NCBI RefSeq assembly: GCF_017566145.1 | Contig: NZ_JABFCL010000001.1 | Coordinates: 124,001 to 188,000, forward strand | DNA length: 64,000 nt | DNA from: Bittarella massiliensis (ex Durand et al. 2017) | Lineage (GTDB): Bacteria > Bacillota > Clostridia > Oscillospirales > Ruminococcaceae | Reading direction: 5' to 3' | In this document: in pieces, positions 63,172 to 64,000 of the stretch | Position numbering within the stretch: position 1 is the first letter of the stretch | Layout of the letters: every line of letters begins with the position of its first letter | Position numbers and translations under genes: made by a program | The notes under the pieces: model-generated | Told to the model about the DNA's origin: nothing | Databases searched by the model: none | The model's input: the letters and a program-made list of their open reading frames with translations, nothing else

Positions 63172-63849
63172 TTACAGCCCCTGGGAGCGGAGCAGCCCCC
63201 GATAGTAGTTTTGCGGTCGGTGGCCCTCAAAGGAGACGGCTCCCGGCAGCCGCGGGGGACCGATGGAGACCCGGATACCCACGTGGCGAAAGCCCATCCA
63301 GGCAAAGGGCACCTTGGTGACGATGTCGTTGCCGTTTTCCACCCGAAAGGTCTTGAACACCCGCCGGTTGAAGGACTGGGCAAAGGCCCGGTTGCCCACC
63401 CGCGGGCAGCCAAAGAGCACCACCTCAAAGTCCTTCTCGGGAAAGTTGTACTGCAAATCCACCGCGCACAAAACTGCCAGCGCCGCCCCGTAGGAGTGGC
63501 CGGTGACCCGCACCCGCTCCGCCTCTTGGGGCAGAAAATAGCGGATGGCGTCGCGCACCTCGGGGTTTTTGTACATGTCGATAAAGCCCCCGTGCACCCG
63601 AATCTTGGAAGCGGCGTTGTCGTAGGGAATTTTCTTTTTGCAAAAGCGGAAATCGGTGGCCCAGTCCCTGGCCGAATCGGTTCCCCGAAAGGCGATATAG
63701 ACCGTCTTGCCCACGCACTCCATATAGAGTTGGATGCCCGTCTTTCCGCTGTCGATAAAGCGCACTTCCCGTCCCTTTTTCACCGGCAGGTTGTCGCCGT
63801 AGGCCGCAGCGGCGAGTTCCAGCATGGTGGCCAGGCTCTTGTATTCCAT
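63172..63849 (-). CDS. Class 3 lipase-like alpha/beta hydrolase
   Basis: 225 residues. The oxyanion strand AFRGTDSARDWATDF, nucleophile elbow VTGHSYGAALAV, acid residue in VENGNDIVTKVP, and His in FRHVG fit the Lipase_3 family. No signal peptide is seen, so an intracellular esterase is likely. The ATG at 63849 lies 8 bases behind GGGGGTG; two codons of possible extension precede it. Confidence 0.85.
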   Translation of the reverse strand: MEYKSLATMLELAAAAYGDNLPVKKGREVRFIDSGKTGIQLYMECVGKTVYIAFRGTDSARDWATDFRFCKKKIPYDNAASKIRVHGGFIDMYKNPEVRDAIRYFLPQEAERVRVTGHSYGAALAVLCAVDLQYNFPEKDFEVVLFGCPRVGNRAFAQSFNRRVFKTFRVENGNDIVTKVPFAWMGFRHVGIRVSIGPPRLPGAVSFEGHRPQNYYRGLLRSQGL

Positions 63850-63856
63850 CAGCAAA

Positions 63857-63890
63857 ACACCCCCGACGCCAGTCTATGCGCCGGGGGTGT
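63857..63890 (-). terminator. Hairpin between the rmuC-like and lipase-like genes
   Basis: ACACCCCCG...GGGGGTGT arms around a 7-base loop, followed on the minus strand by TTTTG. It overlaps the ribosome site of the lipase-like gene. Confidence 0.65.
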
Positions 63891-63902
63891 CTCTCTGCGC
63901 CG

Positions 63903-64000
63903 CTACGCCTCGGGCAAGCCCAGCACCTCGCCCGCCTCTTCCTCGGGCAGCTGGCTCACCTCTTTTAGGCGGCGCTGGATCTGGCGGGTGCGCACCCCCA
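63903..64000 (-). CDS. RmuC-like protein, C-terminal fragment
   Basis: Partial: the last 31 codons of a gene that begins beyond the right edge. The sequence GVRTRQIQRRLKEVSQLP matches the C-terminal signature of RmuC-type proteins (TRTRAIQRKLR-like), which limit DNA rearrangements and have a nuclease-like fold. Identification rests on this short segment only. Confidence 0.5.
   Translation of the reverse strand, partial: GVRTRQIQRRLKEVSQLPEEEAGEVLGLPEA

Overview
This is a 64 kb piece of a bacterial chromosome, GC-rich (about 60% by eye) and densely packed, with most genes on the minus strand. The gene set is core housekeeping and looks like an anaerobic, spore-forming, Gram-positive Clostridia-type Firmicute, possibly Oscillospiraceae/Ruminococcaceae. 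The support is tig-clpP-clpX-lon-engB synteny, mutS-mutL-miaA and ymcA-miaB, a sepF-ylmH-divIVA-lspA division cluster, SpoIVFA/SpoIVFB-like and CwlD genes, AdhE, split transketolase, DUF1540, a T-box leader, and frequent TTG/GTG starts with strong Shine-Dalgarno sites. There is no phage, insertion sequence, CRISPR array or plasmid gene.

Layout. 1-5 kb: radA (cut by the edge), an APH-fold kinase, adhE behind a Rex-like operator, and cwlD. 5-8.7 kb: two tRNA clusters sharing a perfect 392-bp duplication (Cys-Gly-Phe-Asp; cluster 1 also has Val), separated by an XPD-like helicase with a RecB/Cas4-like N-terminus. 8.8-19.7 kb: hslO, a methyltransferase, a YerC/TrpR-type regulator, then lysA, engB, lon, clpX, clpP and tig, and a phosphohydrolase. 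19.7-25.8 kb: a DUF1540 gene, thrC, a dipeptidase, yraN, rnhB, rbgA, lepB and rplS. 26-33 kb: a radical-SAM/DUF2344 pair, an M50/M23 pair like SpoIVFB/SpoIVFA, and a 982-residue secreted amidase.

33.3-36.2 kb: a noncoding stretch with a 103-nt inverted repeat, then the most unusual locus. A complete T-box leader, specifier read as GTC (valine), precedes an XRE-cupin regulator and an AMP-forming acyl-CoA synthetase. 36.3-42.5 kb: a ComEA-like protein, yjbQ, a thioredoxin-like protein, a frameshifted HD-domain pseudogene, DUF2812, both transketolase halves, a Cof-type hydrolase and an RluD-type synthase. 42.5-55 kb: lspA with a long acidic tail, divIVA, ylmH, sepF, yggS, an HlyD-like protein, miaA, mutL, mutS, a YmcA-like protein and miaB.

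55-64 kb: mixed strands. An AI-2E-type membrane protein, a membrane phosphoesterase, a PadR-HAAS-DUF4097 envelope locus whose padR appears to start at AUC, acetyltransferases (one truncated), a lipoprotein, tRNA-Ser, a small helical protein, a lipase-like hydrolase and the end of an rmuC-like gene.

The genes cover protein quality control (Tig, ClpXP, Lon, Hsp33), DNA repair (RadA, MutSL, RNase HII, helicase), tRNA modification (MiaA, MiaB, RluD), division (SepF, DivIVA), secretion (LepB, LspA) and carbon metabolism (AdhE, transketolase). Everything was read by eye; family names rest on motif recognition and no database was searched.
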